Notes under the pieces: generated by a model
The model's database searches: none
What the model was told of the DNA's origin: nothing
What the model saw: only the letters and a program-made list of their open reading frames with translations
In this document: positions 46,029-59,192 of the stretch, piece after piece
How the letters are laid out: every line of letters starts with the position of its first letter
Numbering within the stretch: position 1 is the first letter of the stretch
Source: Daphnia carinata
Lineage: Eukaryota; Arthropoda; Branchiopoda; Diplostraca; Daphniidae
Reading direction: 5' to 3'
Length of the DNA stretch: 64,000 nucleotides
Assembly (NCBI RefSeq): GCF_022539665.2
Contig: NC_081333.1
Location: forward strand, 186,001-250,000
Position numbers and translations under genes: made by a program

Positions 46029-46720
46029 GTGATTTTTTTCGAATTCGAAGGGATTTCGTTTTTTGCCTATTTTGACAAAAGTGAGAAGGGCTTCTCACTT
46101 TTTTCATTTTTGGCCAAATTTCAAATTCGACTTAAAATAGATGATTTCAATGTAGAATTGAATGGTAATCACGAAAATAAAGTTTATTTTTCAATTAGCC
46201 TCGTAGCTTTGGAAATAAACGAAGAAAATAAACGTGGGAAAATTGCCTCAAAAACCTGCAAAAACTGACACTCATTGGAATTCGTTAAAAACCACAGAGT
46301 ATATTCAAAATTGAATGTTGATTAAGGGAAAATTGTTATTTTTTTCACTTAGCCAATCGTTTTTCAAATACAGGGAATATTACCCAATGCTAGCGCGCCA
46401 GTACGCTTCAGTGCTGCGATGAGTAAAAAACAATTCTCTTGAAATTCACTGAAACTTGCCTATGATAAGCCAAATTTGACGCTGCTAACGAATGCAATAT
46501 TAGTGTACCCCTAAGTCGTGTCTATATCCTAGTTTCATTGATATTTCCAGAATCGAAACCTTTTTTACGATATTTCTGTTAATAGATGGCGCCGGCGACG
46601 GTAAACAAACAAAAATCACTTAAATTGCGTTTTATTCAGAAACCGCACCATTAGTCGAAAAACTAATGCTATATTCTGAATCAGCGTTCAACACTGGTTA
46701 TTTTTGGTGGGGCCAGACAC
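46029..46720. repeat. Dispersed repeat with a diverged satellite monomer
   Basis: 46029-46150 carries GTGAGAAGGGCTTCTCAC and TTTTTCATTTTTGGCCAAAT, the palindrome and flank of the satellite/dispersed family. 46385-46430 has the GCGCGCCAGTACGCT motif. 46520-46716 is a reverse-oriented single copy of part of the 376-bp satellite unit, close to identical over about 130 bp (TTTATTCAGAAACCGCACCA and following). A one-base loss relative to the array breaks its open frame. Confidence 0.8.
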
Positions 46721-49467
46721 AGTAGAATAAACTCATCGATAATTTAACTATTTATTTTGTAGATTTCAACATATGGTGGCACAACACACTTATTACACAC
46801 ACATTTATGCAACCACACACACTTGCTCGGTCTATGGTTGAGCTCATTATGGTTGCATCGGTTTTATGGCAAGGATTACTCTGCTGTTTAGGCCTTGGAG
46901 CCCTTGAATGGCCTTGAACTAGAAGCTGATGGGGAATGTCGAGGATAATTTATGGAATGTGGTTGATAGATGGCGTTTGCCGTGCTAGCGCACCACTATG
47001 CAGTCATGCAGTTAAGAAAAGGAAGTATCGTAGGTGGGATTGTGGGACTGGGACAGTTAATCGGGGTTAATTCTAAACGTGTTTGGATGACTACGTGTTT
47101 TTTTGTGACATTTCACACAGTCAACATTGTGTTTGAGAGGCAGAGAGTAGCCACAGAGTCGTGCGACAGAAAGATACAAAAAACATCAGCGAAAAACAAA
47201 CATCACATTAAAACGATATTAACATTTCATTCAGGGTGAGGCAAATAATTGATAACAACAGCAGCAAAGAGGAAGTTCTAAGAAGAGGAAGAAGCTAAAA
47301 AGTATAGAAAAACGCATAAAGTTATTCACGGACGTCCCCTTACCGCTGCGTAGTATCAGTCAAATGTGGAAGTTGACTTGTAATGTTAAAATTTGTCTCT
47401 GACGCCGTTTTCTCTCATTTTTTAAATCAGTTGTCTACAACCAAGATAACAAGGATTTTTAAAAATTATCTTCATTTGTTTTACCAGTAGTTGTTGAAAC
47501 AACTTTCTATATGCTGGCTTCGTACCATGCCACGAAGATTTCAACCAAAAACTGACAAAAATTCATGTTATTTTCTTTAACAGCTAGGAGCATCTTGGAG
47601 TTTTCCTAAGTTCTAACAAAGGACGCTGTTATTTCATCACCCATAATGGAAGTAGATCGCAAATTATTTGCTGAAAAGCTTAAAGCTTCTAAAGATGGGC
47701 CTGATCAGCAAACACAAAGTGGTATGGGTTTTGGATTGAAGGTTCTGGAAAGCATTCAGCAGCAGATATTGCTGAGTTTATTCTTCATAGGCATGAGGGA
47801 AGTTTCCATTCCAATACTGTTAGAGGTTAAAATTTGCAAAGCAATATTATCTACCTTAAACTTTTTAAAACTATGTAACCTTTCTTTTAGGATTTCGTGA
47901 AAATGAAGTCATTCTCATAACCTGTTGAGAACCTGAAAGGGCTGTGGGAAATGAATCTGCAATTGATGTAATAGAGATGGAGAATTCTCACTTTGGTATA
48001 CAACAACCAAGCCATTCCTGTTATGACTGATTTGGCAATATGGCAATTAAAACTTAGCAGAGAAGAAGTGCAGGGCGTAGGTGTGCGACCGCAAAAATTG
48101 ACGATTATGAAACCTGGAACTGGGACGATAATCTATCCGACGAATATCACCCCTAGTAAAATCCACTAATTTGCCGTTAAGCAGCTTATCTAATCCTATT
48201 AATTTGGTTTCCTATGTCTTTGCTACTATGATTGTCCAACTTCCGTTTCAAGGTGAAGGTGGCACTATCAAAGTGTCTCGTGAAAACCAATCATGCTCAT
48301 TCGAAAACGCGCTGGACAGCAGCATATTGTTTTACCACATAATATTCGTGTCAAATGCCTCTTGTCAGATAGCAGAAATGGGAAGCGGTCGGGGGTGATG
48401 ATGATCTTCGATCTTCTCTATGCCAAACCTTCTACGTTGTTTCCCTCAACTACGTACTTGAAAGATTATATAGTTGAAAGTTGCATATAAAATTATATAG
48501 TTGAAGATTATATATTTATATTTTGCTAGAACTGATTCCAAGAGGCCCTGATCGCCTTTTGTCTGTTGCCTTGTTGTCTGCCACTACCGCATGAGCAAGG
48601 TTAATAATTTCATTAAATCATTATTCGTTTGTTTTACGCTTTAATCACCTTTCTTTTTGTAAGCAAACCAACGAATGGGATGCCCCTACGGATGTAATTT
48701 TTGCAAGAGTTCCATAGGAAAATCAATCTGTTGCAATCGTGCTCAAGAACAAATGCGCCACTATTCGCGCTTGCCCCATATGTTGCTGAATATGGGAAAT
48801 TACCAAGCAGCTACGGCCATACAAACCCAAAAAATTGGGAAATTACCAAGCCATACAAACCCATTTTGTCAGGTGATTCCCAGTTTGCAATAAATTTAAA
48901 GCAGGATAAAGGGTTGCCCAACAAAATAAGCATCCAACATCTGACTGATATTGATGTGCCGGTGTGCCAGTTTTCCTTGAATTGCAGTCTTTTAAATCTT
49001 AAATGTGTCAAAATTTGTTAAAAATGCTCCCAAGAGCTGTCCGAAAGCAGAAAATTCTCCATGTGTGAAGTATGGACAAATGTGGCACATCAGTAACTGT
49101 GAGGCACTTCAAGCTGAAAGCTCTCTGTTTTTTTTTACCAGAATTAGCTGATCTAATGTTATTACTCATGGACCTAAACCTTTTGATAGTAAAGTTTAAA
49201 CTTAATCTTGCGGGACTTTTTGATTTGTGGCACTGATGGATTTGCAAAGTTTAATTTCAAGGAAGATAATGGTATTAGCTTTCTATCTTAAGTTGTTTGT
49301 GAGCAGAATAATAGCCATTTTACTGTAAACCCGGATCGTCTGATTGAATAAACAAGAAGAGAAATGAGTGAAAAGAAATGTTTATTTATGTATCGAGGAC
49401 AAAACCTGCGACAGAGTAATTTTGTCACACCGAAGTGGATTAATCGAATGGTTACAAAAAACTCACC
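46721..49467. other. Repeat-rich region with decayed retroelement-like fragments
   Basis: About 2.7 kb without an intact gene. Plus-strand fragments at 47646-47900, 48675-49020 and 49020-49130 look like pieces of protein in shifting frames. One has Cys and His spaced loosely like a gag zinc knuckle, and another resembles sequence near the protease of BEL/Pao elements. The likeness is weak; I cannot name the element or find terminal repeats. Confidence 0.3.
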
Positions 49468-50502
49468 TTACATTCGGTAGAGTATCACATTGGTACGAAT
49501 CTCTTGCACAAATTTCAGTGAGTCATCGATGACATTTCTGACATCTCGAATTTTGTTCGCAGCGGCATTTTCGTTCATGTCATCAAGCAGATATATCCAC
49601 GACTTTAGATATACTTTCCAGTTTCGGGTAACTTGTGTGAACTTCCCGTGGCAAGTGGCATTTCTGCCTTCCATAGCGTCCTTCAGTATTAGCGCGGTAG
49701 ACCTTTGAGAATGACCTGTTCCGAAATAGTTCTTGTAATTTTTTTGCTCTTGTATTATGAGCTTCAAATTGGCGAACACGTCAATGTCAATTGACGTTCC
49801 TTTTTGTTTTGTACGTACCAAAAAGTTTCGAAGAGCAGGGCCTAGATGTCTTAGTAGGCAACTGTACAAAACGAGGCTTAGGCCGAATGCGGCGTTTTGA
49901 TCGTAGGTGCCACTATTACATGAAAACTTCTTATCATCGACAGCGTGTTTGTAATGACCGCTCATGAGGCGACTGTAAACAGCCTCTATGTCGGTGGCAC
50001 TGCATTCGTCTCCAACAATTCGGCAAAGTTTTACCAAAGCTTCAAAATGGGTTATCCAGTTTGTCTTTAATGCCTGGAGATTTAAATGGCATGTTTCATT
50101 TCTTGCATAGACAACGTTGCGGATCTCCACGCAGGATAGAGAAGAAACAAGAAAATGCCCGTTGTTGTTGTAGTTCATTAAGGTCTCCATTACGTCCGCA
50201 CAGTCGTAATTAATGGCCATCGGTGAAAGGATACGTTGTCGGCACAAGAACCGCCGCGCAGCCGGAGTGGCGTAGTAGGTCAAACAATAGAATAAGACCT
50301 CAGCTACGTATATGATGTTGTCATCACCCACTTGGGGTGAAACAGGCGGTCGTGCTACGGTCTGGGCTGTAGTCGCGCTTTTGGTCTCTTCTTCGGGTAT
50401 TTCAGTACGGAAAGTTCTTGTAATATTTCGAACTGGATGAATGTTTATTTTTACCATCTTGGATTCTTGTGAAAAACTCGTCAAGAGGCAAATAAATAAC
50501 AT
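49468..50502 (-). CDS. Intronless double HEPN-like protein (329-344 aa)
   Basis: One uninterrupted frame of 344 codons, unusual beside its intron-rich neighbours. ATGs at 50502 and 50457 are both possible starts; the second (MVKINIHPVRN) avoids a spurious hydrophobic start. Two repeated halves align: FLCRQRILSPMAINYD...ARNETCHLNLQALKTNW and FLVRTKQKGTSIDID...GRNATCHGKFTQVTRNW. Each carries R-N-x-x-C-H (residues 134-139 and 280-285 from the first ATG), the Rx4-6H signature of HEPN domains, and a downstream long helix, as in DZIP3-type HEPN proteins. HEPN domains often are RNA-cutting or RNA-binding; activity here is inference. There is no zinc finger or NTPase in the frame. Confidence 0.72.
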   Translation of the reverse strand: MLFICLLTSFSQESKMVKINIHPVRNITRTFRTEIPEEETKSATTAQTVARPPVSPQVGDDNIIYVAEVLFYCLTYYATPAARRFLCRQRILSPMAINYDCADVMETLMNYNNNGHFLVSSLSCVEIRNVVYARNETCHLNLQALKTNWITHFEALVKLCRIVGDECSATDIEAVYSRLMSGHYKHAVDDKKFSCNSGTYDQNAAFGLSLVLYSCLLRHLGPALRNFLVRTKQKGTSIDIDVFANLKLIIQEQKNYKNYFGTGHSQRSTALILKDAMEGRNATCHGKFTQVTRNWKVYLKSWIYLLDDMNENAAANKIRDVRNVIDDSLKFVQEIRTNVILYRM

Positions 50503-51542
50503 TATAAATTTTAATCATTATTGCAGCTTTATGTAAGAGGACGAATATCTCGTCCAAATCGCATGTCCAATCGTGGGTTTTCGACATAAAATCTTTTTTC
50601 ATATCATTTTTTGCTGCAAACTTAACACGGATTATTAATGTTCCAATTTTTAGAAATGTTGTTCAACCATGTTTAACCAACTTTTCTGAAAAGCAAAAAC
50701 AGAAAAGATCATTTAACGCATCCCTAATAGGGCTGGGCTATGGGTTACCTGAGATACCTGAGATCCTGTTTCAATTGCAAATTCGCGCATGCGCGTCGCG
50801 TTTCTTGCAATCTGGCAACGGTGCTACCCTGCTTTTAAGATTTCTTATTTTGATAAACATCGCCTGCTGAGGCTTGTACACACAGTCTGCTACCTCTGCT
50901 AACATTTTTAAAGTATTTTGTTTTTACCACAAAGGTTAAACTAAATAGTTAATAAAATAAAATTAGCTTTTATAACAGTTGTGAATTTAGTGATATATGG
51001 TTGATCGCGCAAGAATGTTCTAATAATAATTTTTTTTAAATAATAAGTTTTTATACTAGTAGCCTTTTTCCTTTATGAGTGACTACTCTAAAGCTAATTT
51101 AGAAAATTACCAAAATTAATTACAATGATTGACTGATGTTTTAGTTTATTGTTCTGTACAGCATACAAATATCGTATCAATTCAAATCCTTCACATATGT
51201 GAAAGCATTGGACAATTTGTTGTGAAATATTCCACCTACCAAACGCAAAACAACTGAATACAATCAGACAAGCATTGTACGATGTTTGTCTGGCAAATAA
51301 CAAAAGTAACTTGACCATTAAAATTGCTGTAGGTTTATTGGACTATGAAAACACATCAGGACCAACAAACCCGCATAAGACGATATACAAAGACTACAAC
51401 TATGCAAAGATAAGTACATAAATTCAAAATATACTAAGAAAAGCTTTTAACTGAGGAAAATGGTGAGTGGAACGGTGAAAACTGAGAAACTATCACATAG
51501 ACATTGGTATTTTCTGGAAGGTAAAGCAGAATATTTGCGATT
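50503..51542. other. Intergenic, no gene seen
   Basis: AT-rich 5' flank of the double HEPN-like gene and 3' flank of the MNS1-like gene. A possible noncoding first exon donor (CTCAG|GTAACC) lies near 50745 on the minus strand. Confidence 0.35.
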
Positions 51543-53130
51543 TTACCATAAATCTGGATCGTCTTGAATCGGAACGTGACGGCGGAACTGGGCCTGAATG
51601 TTTTCGGGTAGCGAACTCATCTCTGCCATGTTCCGGAACAGACCAGGTGGCAAGAAACCAATCAAAAGCGGAGCGTGCTGCTCCAAGATTCTTCTTCTTT
51701 CCTCTGCGATTGCTTCGTCCTCGGCCTGTTGACGCAATTCTTCCATGCGGCGTTCTTCCTTCTTCTCAGCGAATTCCAATTTCTTCAGCTGACGTCGCTC
51801 TTCCAGTAAGGCCGCCTGCTCTTTCTGCAATTGCGTTAGATCCTTGTGCCTTCGTTCAGCGACCTCTCGTTCGGCCTTTTCCTCCATCGCGGCTTGCTCC
51901 AGCATCTATCAGAAAAATTCGAATGGTATCAAGCCCATTTTGCTAGGTATTAGGGAATCGCGAGTATGTTTACCCATAAACGTTCGTTAAGTTCTTCTTC
52001 TTTCTGCGCTTTCTTTTTCAGTTCAAGTTGGCGCAATTGTTCAGCCATATCTTCATTCCATTTGATTCTTTGGGCTTGAGTCATCTTCTCTAGTTCTTCA
52101 GCTTTTTTAGTTTCCAGCTCTTCCTTCTCTTCACAGCCATATTCAATCCATAACTCTTCTCGTTCACGGCGCCGGCGCTATGTATATTTCATTGAAAATT
52201 TTTTATTTTTTACGCATTGTTATTTATCATGTGGTTATTATGTACCTCTTCGACTTCCAAAGCTTTTTGAAGCCGATGGCGGATAGCAGCAAGTTTCTCG
52301 GCTTTCTCTTTCCTTTCTTGCTGCTGCATTTGACTCAATCGACGTCGTTGGAGTTGGCATTCTTCAATTAACCTATCTTCCTCCATTTCAATAAACTTCT
52401 GGATGGCTCTCCATTGGTTCTGCAATTTGATACAATGGTCTAATTCTTCTGCTAGGCGACGCTTCTTTCGCTCTCGGTCTTCTCGCTCTCTGGAATAAAA
52501 TTTTTTGTTTCAGGATAACTCATTACTTAAAACAGTGATTCCTCTTACTGTCGTTCTCTTCTCAGTTCAGCCATGAGAATTTCTTGCAGATAAATGTCAT
52601 CCAATTGCCGCTCTTCCAACATCTCAAGCTGCTTGGCAGCCCTGTATTGTTGGGCTTGATTCACCAGTTCTTGACAATACTTTTCCTTTTTCCACTTCTC
52701 ATACAGAAGTTTCCTAATTTCTAATTCATGATCCAATTTGAGCTGCTTTTCCATCTCTTCTCTTTCTTGCAATGTAATTTGCTAAAAAAAAATTTGTTTA
52801 TTAATTACAGTTTACTTAAAAGTAACAGCAAAATGAATGCAGATATTTACAGACCTTTTCCATCACCTTCAAGGATTCTTTTTCATCCAGTTGCTTCTTT
52901 CTCTCTTTCAGTATGTATGCCATTTTTAGTTTAGATTCTAGCTCTCTGATTTCTATGCTACTTTCAATAATTTTACGCCTTAACGGTAGACAAGACATAT
53001 TATGAGCATTGGGATGTGTGTTATTGCAAAATAACCACCTATACCTGAATGCTTCATTTTTAAGATCTTCGGCTGTAGCAGTTGATAGCTTCCGAGACAA
53101 ATACTTGTTCTGAGCATCCCTATGGCTCAT
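51543..53130 (-). CDS. MNS1: MNS1-like axonemal coiled-coil protein (417 aa)
   Basis: Six exons: 53045-53130, 52855-52978, 52549-52781, 52246-52489, 51974-52177 and 51543-51905; phases 2,0,2,0,0 all close to 418 codons. The protein is nearly all charged helix (Glu, Lys, Arg, Gln), in the manner of trichohyalin-plectin-homology proteins. RELESKLKMAYILKERKKQL near the start and LIGFLPPGLFRN near the end are the regions I recall as conserved in MNS1, a microtubule inner protein of motile cilia and sperm flagella. Human MNS1 is about 495 aa. CFAP53 or trichoplein are alternatives. CAG before the ATG could be an acceptor, so a leader exon may exist. An X-box lies upstream. Confidence 0.77.
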
Positions 53131-53228
53131 CTGCAGTCTATCAAAGATATTCGCTTTTAAATGAGTGATGTGAATAGAAAAGTGGTAATCGAAACGTTCA
53201 AGATCATGTTATTTATACGCGGTTATTC

Positions 53229-53243
53229 GTTGCTATGGGTAAC
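53229..53243. promoter_or_regulatory. RFX X-box upstream of the MNS1-like gene
   Basis: GTTGCTATGGGTAAC matches RYYNYY-N3-RRNRAC exactly. It is 99 bp upstream of the MNS1-like ATG (53130), a usual distance for RFX control of ciliary genes, and about 680 bp upstream of the divergent TRAM gene. Confidence 0.7.
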
Positions 53244-55249
<2,006 letters not shown>

Positions 55250-55823
55250 AAATACTGAAAAGAAGAGCTTGATTGAGAGAAACAAGAAGACAAAACAAAC
55301 TCAAAATCTTAAGCGCCACAACAACAGCAACAAACAAAAAAAAATTGCAAAACGAAAGAAGTTATTAAAGAAATGGAGTGAAGTTTAAAATGTGCGGGTG
55401 AGGGAAACTTATACAACCAATATCATATTTCCTATATTGATAAAAAAAATAGATTTTTACGAGACTATATGAAAGAAAGATAGCAACAAAAGAAAACTCC
55501 TTTTCTCTCCCTTAATCCACTCCCTCCCTTTTCCAGGTGTGTGTTTGCGCGTTTGTGTGCGGATGAAAAGATAATCGTTGATATGAATTATACTTGGACA
55601 TTTTTTTTTACTATTTTGTTATTCTCATTGTTGGTCCAAACAAAAAAATACAACCTTTTGTTTTTCTCTTCTTTACAGAAAAAAAAATGGAAAATTGAAT
55701 TTAGTTCAATGAATTGCGTTTATATTGCGTGAGAATTAATTTAAGTCACAAATTGTAATGATAACAAAAATGTTCAAAAAAACATGTTATTCATGATTTA
55801 ATTAGTATCAGTTAAAAATGTGA
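55250..55823. other. Intergenic between converging genes
   Basis: The 3' UTR and end of TRAM (AT-rich, with possible polyadenylation signals) meet the 3' end of the minus-strand gene at 55824. No gene is seen. Confidence 0.4.
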
Positions 55824-56610
55824 TTATTGTCGTTCATTGACTGCAGAATTTGCGCCTTCATAGGAAGACGAATCCGAAGATGAACGATAAGGCCGCTGTT
55901 GGCTGCCGTAGCCGTACGGATTGAAAGCACCCTGACCGTACAGACTCTGTTGATTGTAGAGGCCGTATTGTCCGTAAGGGCTTTGTTGGCCGTACTGGCC
56001 GTAGAGTCCACTCTGCTGGCCGTAAAGACTCGCAGGAAAACCTCCTACAGAACCGAAACCTGCACCACCCAAACCTGGATAACTTCCAACTCCGTAACTA
56101 GGATATCCACCAGCCCCGTAAAGAGATCCACCACCGAATCCTTGCTGGCCATAACCGGCGCTGCCGAGAGCTCCTGGATAGGAGGCACCGAATCCACCCA
56201 GTCCAGCACCGCCGAACTGTTGCTGTCCGAAGCCTGGATAGCCAGTGACAGCCTGTTGGCCGTAAAGACTCTGCTGGTTGTAACCGATCGCTGCTTGGCT
56301 GCCGTAAAGCGATCCGGAAGAATAAGGTGAACTCAATCCACCGTAAGATGGAAATGCGGATGCCCCTCCGAATCCTCCTAGTCCCGTGCCGAAACCACTG
56401 CCACCTAAAATGCTTCCGAATCCGCCCAAAAGATTCCTCCCCGCAGGCTGTTGGTCACTACCAGCTGCTGACGGTTCCTCCGCTGACGCTGTGCTCCAAC
56501 ACACCGCCACAATCACCTAAATAAAACAAAGAAAATCGTTTAAAACTTTGGGTTTTTATGATTTATGATTAGATTTTCAATACCAAAATCCATCGAGTGA
56601 CGTATAACAT
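55824..56610 (-). CDS. Gly/Tyr/Gln/Leu-rich secreted protein (239 aa)
   Basis: Exons 56584-56610 (MLYVTRWIL) and 55824-56516, phase 0, GTATTG donor and TTTAG acceptor. The signal peptide is VIVAVCWSTASA, split like those of the other secreted genes. Then come an acidic segment (EEPSAAGSDQQPAG), NLLGGFGSILGG, and long repeats of GGFGG, SLYGQQ and GLYGQYGQQ, ending in a polar tail SSYEGANSAVNERQ. The Gly-Tyr-Gln composition resembles self-associating extracellular proteins. Plus-strand open frames over this exon are shadows. Confidence 0.8.
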
Positions 56611-56765
56611 GTTGGATGTCTTTTAGTTTATCTTTCGCACTGAAACTGTGTCACCTGGACGCACTTGTGTTCGGAAACGTAATGGGAGAAATCGAGCGTG
56701 TAACTGCGGGAGAAAGCTCGAAGATAGAACTCGACTGGTTCATCTATGCTGGTCGACAGACGAGG

Positions 56766-56772
56766 TTTTATA
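56766..56772 (-). promoter_or_regulatory. TATA box
   Basis: TATAAAA on the minus strand, 156 bp upstream of the ATG at 56610; farther than in the related genes, so the leader may be longer. Confidence 0.45.
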
Positions 56773-57276
56773 CCTGGCAGTTTGTATACCTGGCGGAGGC
56801 ATCCTGCATTTCTTGTGCTTACACACATGTCCTTCGATTTTCGTTCGTGTGTGCATAATGTGCTCGCTCCCTCATGACTACAATATCGATAGCTCCCCTT
56901 TGTGCAAGAACAGTGTCTGTAAAGATTTACGTAATAACAACAACGACGTGGATACAACATCTTTGTGATTCTTCCACCTTCACCTTGAACCAAAAATGAA
57001 ATGACCGGTACTTTATTCTTTGGAGGAAGTCGTATTTTTTAATATTACAATCAAATAAATGAGAAATTCTGTGAACTGGAAGCAAAAGAATACAACAAAC
57101 TAGACAAAGGTCGGAATTGCGCACCGCACGCGATTGCGACTGTAAGTCAAACATATTCGAGATTTGACTTTCTAAAGGAAAGCTCTTTGATAGTTTTCGA
57201 AAAAGATCAGACTCCCTTTTTCAGGCGTCTGCAAAGGTGAAAGGACATTCAGGTGATCCATAGGAGAAAGTTAGGC

Positions 57277-57480
57277 TTAAAGAATTCGTTTTCCGTACCT
57301 GCCGTATGCAAATAAATGTTGAGTATAGGGTGGGTTCGCAAATGGGTTCCACAAGATGCTGTCAAAGACCTTGACCACATTTTTGAACGGATGTTCTATC
57401 ATCCACGTCATCAAATGTGCAAAGACATTAAGAAACACGCAACTTGATAGAATAATAATGGCGTTTAACGTTTCGCTCAT
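57277..57480 (-). CDS. Possible amidated-peptide precursor (67 aa)
   Basis: A single frame starts MSETLNAIIILSSCVFLNVFA, a plausible signal peptide, and ends HLFAYGRYGKRIL and TAA. GRYGKR is the standard layout of a C-terminal amidation donor (Gly) plus dibasic cleavage site (Lys-Arg), which would give an RYamide-like end. A TATAA motif lies about 65 bp upstream (57545-57551) and AATAAA near 57012 on the same strand. Against it: GGCAG|GTACGG within GRYGKR is also a possible splice donor. No paralogue is seen. Confidence 0.45.
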   Translation of the reverse strand: MSETLNAIIILSSCVFLNVFAHLMTWMIEHPFKNVVKVFDSILWNPFANPPYTQHLFAYGRYGKRIL

Positions 57481-57544
57481 TTGTTTGTGGAACGCAGCGG
57501 ATATGGGCGAGTTCCCGTCGTGACATTTAGCCTAAACACAATGT

Positions 57545-57551
57545 CATTATA
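57545..57551 (-). promoter_or_regulatory. TATA box of the peptide-precursor candidate
   Basis: TATAATG on the minus strand, about 65 bp upstream of the ATG at 57480. Confidence 0.35.
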
Positions 57552-57949
57552 AAAGCCAGTAGACCTTTGACTTTTTCGATTTCATTTCGCAAAAAAAAAA
57601 AAATGCCCTTATCGTTTGAAAAGACGAGCTTTCGGGAAAGCCAACGACCTCGCTCATAATGCGCAACGGGGAGCGTTCCCTCACAACATTTTGCTAATGA
57701 AAGCGATGACGATCTGTAGGTGAAATTAGTATGGAGGTTCCGAGACACAGATCGGGGTTAACGACAGCAGCTTTCTATTTATTCTGCACGTTGCAATATA
57801 CATGAAGTATAGCAAACGAGGAGAAAGTAGTCTCATATAGAGACAGACGCATGCTCTGTAACTCTCCTAGATATTTTCTATACAAAACTTAGAATTATTA
57901 CATCATCGAACGTTGGGGCGGCTTTAGTTTTAACCTGATATGAATTAAC

Positions 57950-58131
57950 GTGCAAGAAGCACATCTTTTAATTCAAATATCTCAAAAACTATGAATCCCA
58001 CGTCAAAATGCAATGGATTTTTGTGATCCTTGTTGAATTTTGAATGAAATACGTAGCTTGCATGGTTCGCTAAAGTATTTTTAAGTTTTAGAACAAATTA
58101 AAATAAGCACGACTTTTTAAGCCCGACTTTT
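57950..58131. repeat. Diverged copy of the dispersed foldback family
   Basis: Shares TGTGATCCTTGTTGAATTTT with the 8643 and 8820 segments, and ends in GCACGACTTTTTAAGCCCGA, the right end of the foldback elements. The left end is not preserved. Confidence 0.5.
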
Positions 58132-58475
58132 TAGTTAATTACAGTAAGGCCTTTTTGGATCAAAAATAAGGCTAAAATGTGGAATTGTTGGGAGGTAGAG
58201 TGCCATCAAATGCAGTGCAGGATCTCCATAGGCGTTTTGTAGGGACAAACGGCATTCCATATCATTGTGGCTTAGAAATAATACATCAAGATATACCGTT
58301 TGTTTTTCTTTTTTGTATATTTTCATTAGTATAAAATCAAGTGCGGTCTTACAAAAATAAGAAGGGCACGACGCTATCCGGGCTTTATCTTAAAGGTTAC
58401 GAAAAAGAGCAACAGCATTTTTTTTTACGTCAATTCATTTATAAATACAGATGGAAGACTGATGGTCCAAAGGGT

Positions 58476-59073
58476 TTAACCATAGTACGGCCTGTAAGAA
58501 CCAATCATGAATAAACGTTAATTTCTTTTCGTCATCGATAATTCGCTTATGTTTGCAATGTAATACTAACCCGCCGTAGCCGTAAGGTGCATAACCACCA
58601 TAGCCACCATAAGGATAAGACTGATAGCCATAGCCGCCGTAGCCACTGTAAGGCGCATATCCGCTGTATCCATAAAACGGAGGGTATCCTCCATATCTAT
58701 CACAAAAGAAAAAAAAAAGAAGTGCATCGTTTATGTGGACCTTTGATTCCTAGTGCAAATGCTAAGCATTGACAGTTCATATACGTACGTACCCATAATT
58801 AGCGGGATAGCCGTAAGCAGCTCCACCAATCAAACTTCCTAGAAGCCCTCCCAAATGTCTTCCTTGGGCTTCACCGCCACCTTCGGATCTCCCTGCTGCT
58901 CCTTGCTGTCCTTCATCGCAAGAAACGCCATTCCAAATAGCCGCCAACATCATCTTGAATTCAAAAACCCCGCGCCAAAATTTCAAAGAAAAAATAAGTT
59001 AGTGAGGAACTCAATGAATTGTTTTCATTTTTTTTACCAGCAAAACAGCGAAGAAAACAAACTGATTCTTCAT
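58476..59073 (-). CDS. Gly/Tyr-rich secreted protein (112 aa)
   Basis: Four exons: 59038-59073 (MKNQFVFFAVLL), 58793-58953, 58571-58696 and a 16-nt last exon at 58476-58491; phases 0, 2, 2. Exon 2 completes the signal peptide (MMLAAIWNGVSC) and gives a Gly/Glu-rich part, then HLGGLLGSLIGGAAYGYP, the same core as GIIGSLIGGAVGGYP in the protein at 25505. Exon 3 is GGYGGYGYQ repeats. The tiny last exon adds PYYG and stop. Likely extracellular matrix; function unknown. Confidence 0.75.
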
Positions 59074-59185
59074 TTCTTTCCTTTTGATTCGTTCACAAAG
59101 AAAACGAGTCCAGGCCTCTACTGTTCACTTCTGTTCGTGTCGGAGTCGGAGAATGAATGCCGAGGGACCGCCAACAACAACACCG

Positions 59186-59192
59186 TTTTATA
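59186..59192 (-). promoter_or_regulatory. TATA box
   Basis: TATAAAA on the minus strand about 113 bp upstream of the ATG at 59073. Confidence 0.5.

Noticed and set aside
48675-49130. Zinc-knuckle or BEL/Pao gag-pol gene
   Set aside because: Cys/His spacing does not fit CCHC exactly and frames are broken; no terminal repeats, so no element was called.
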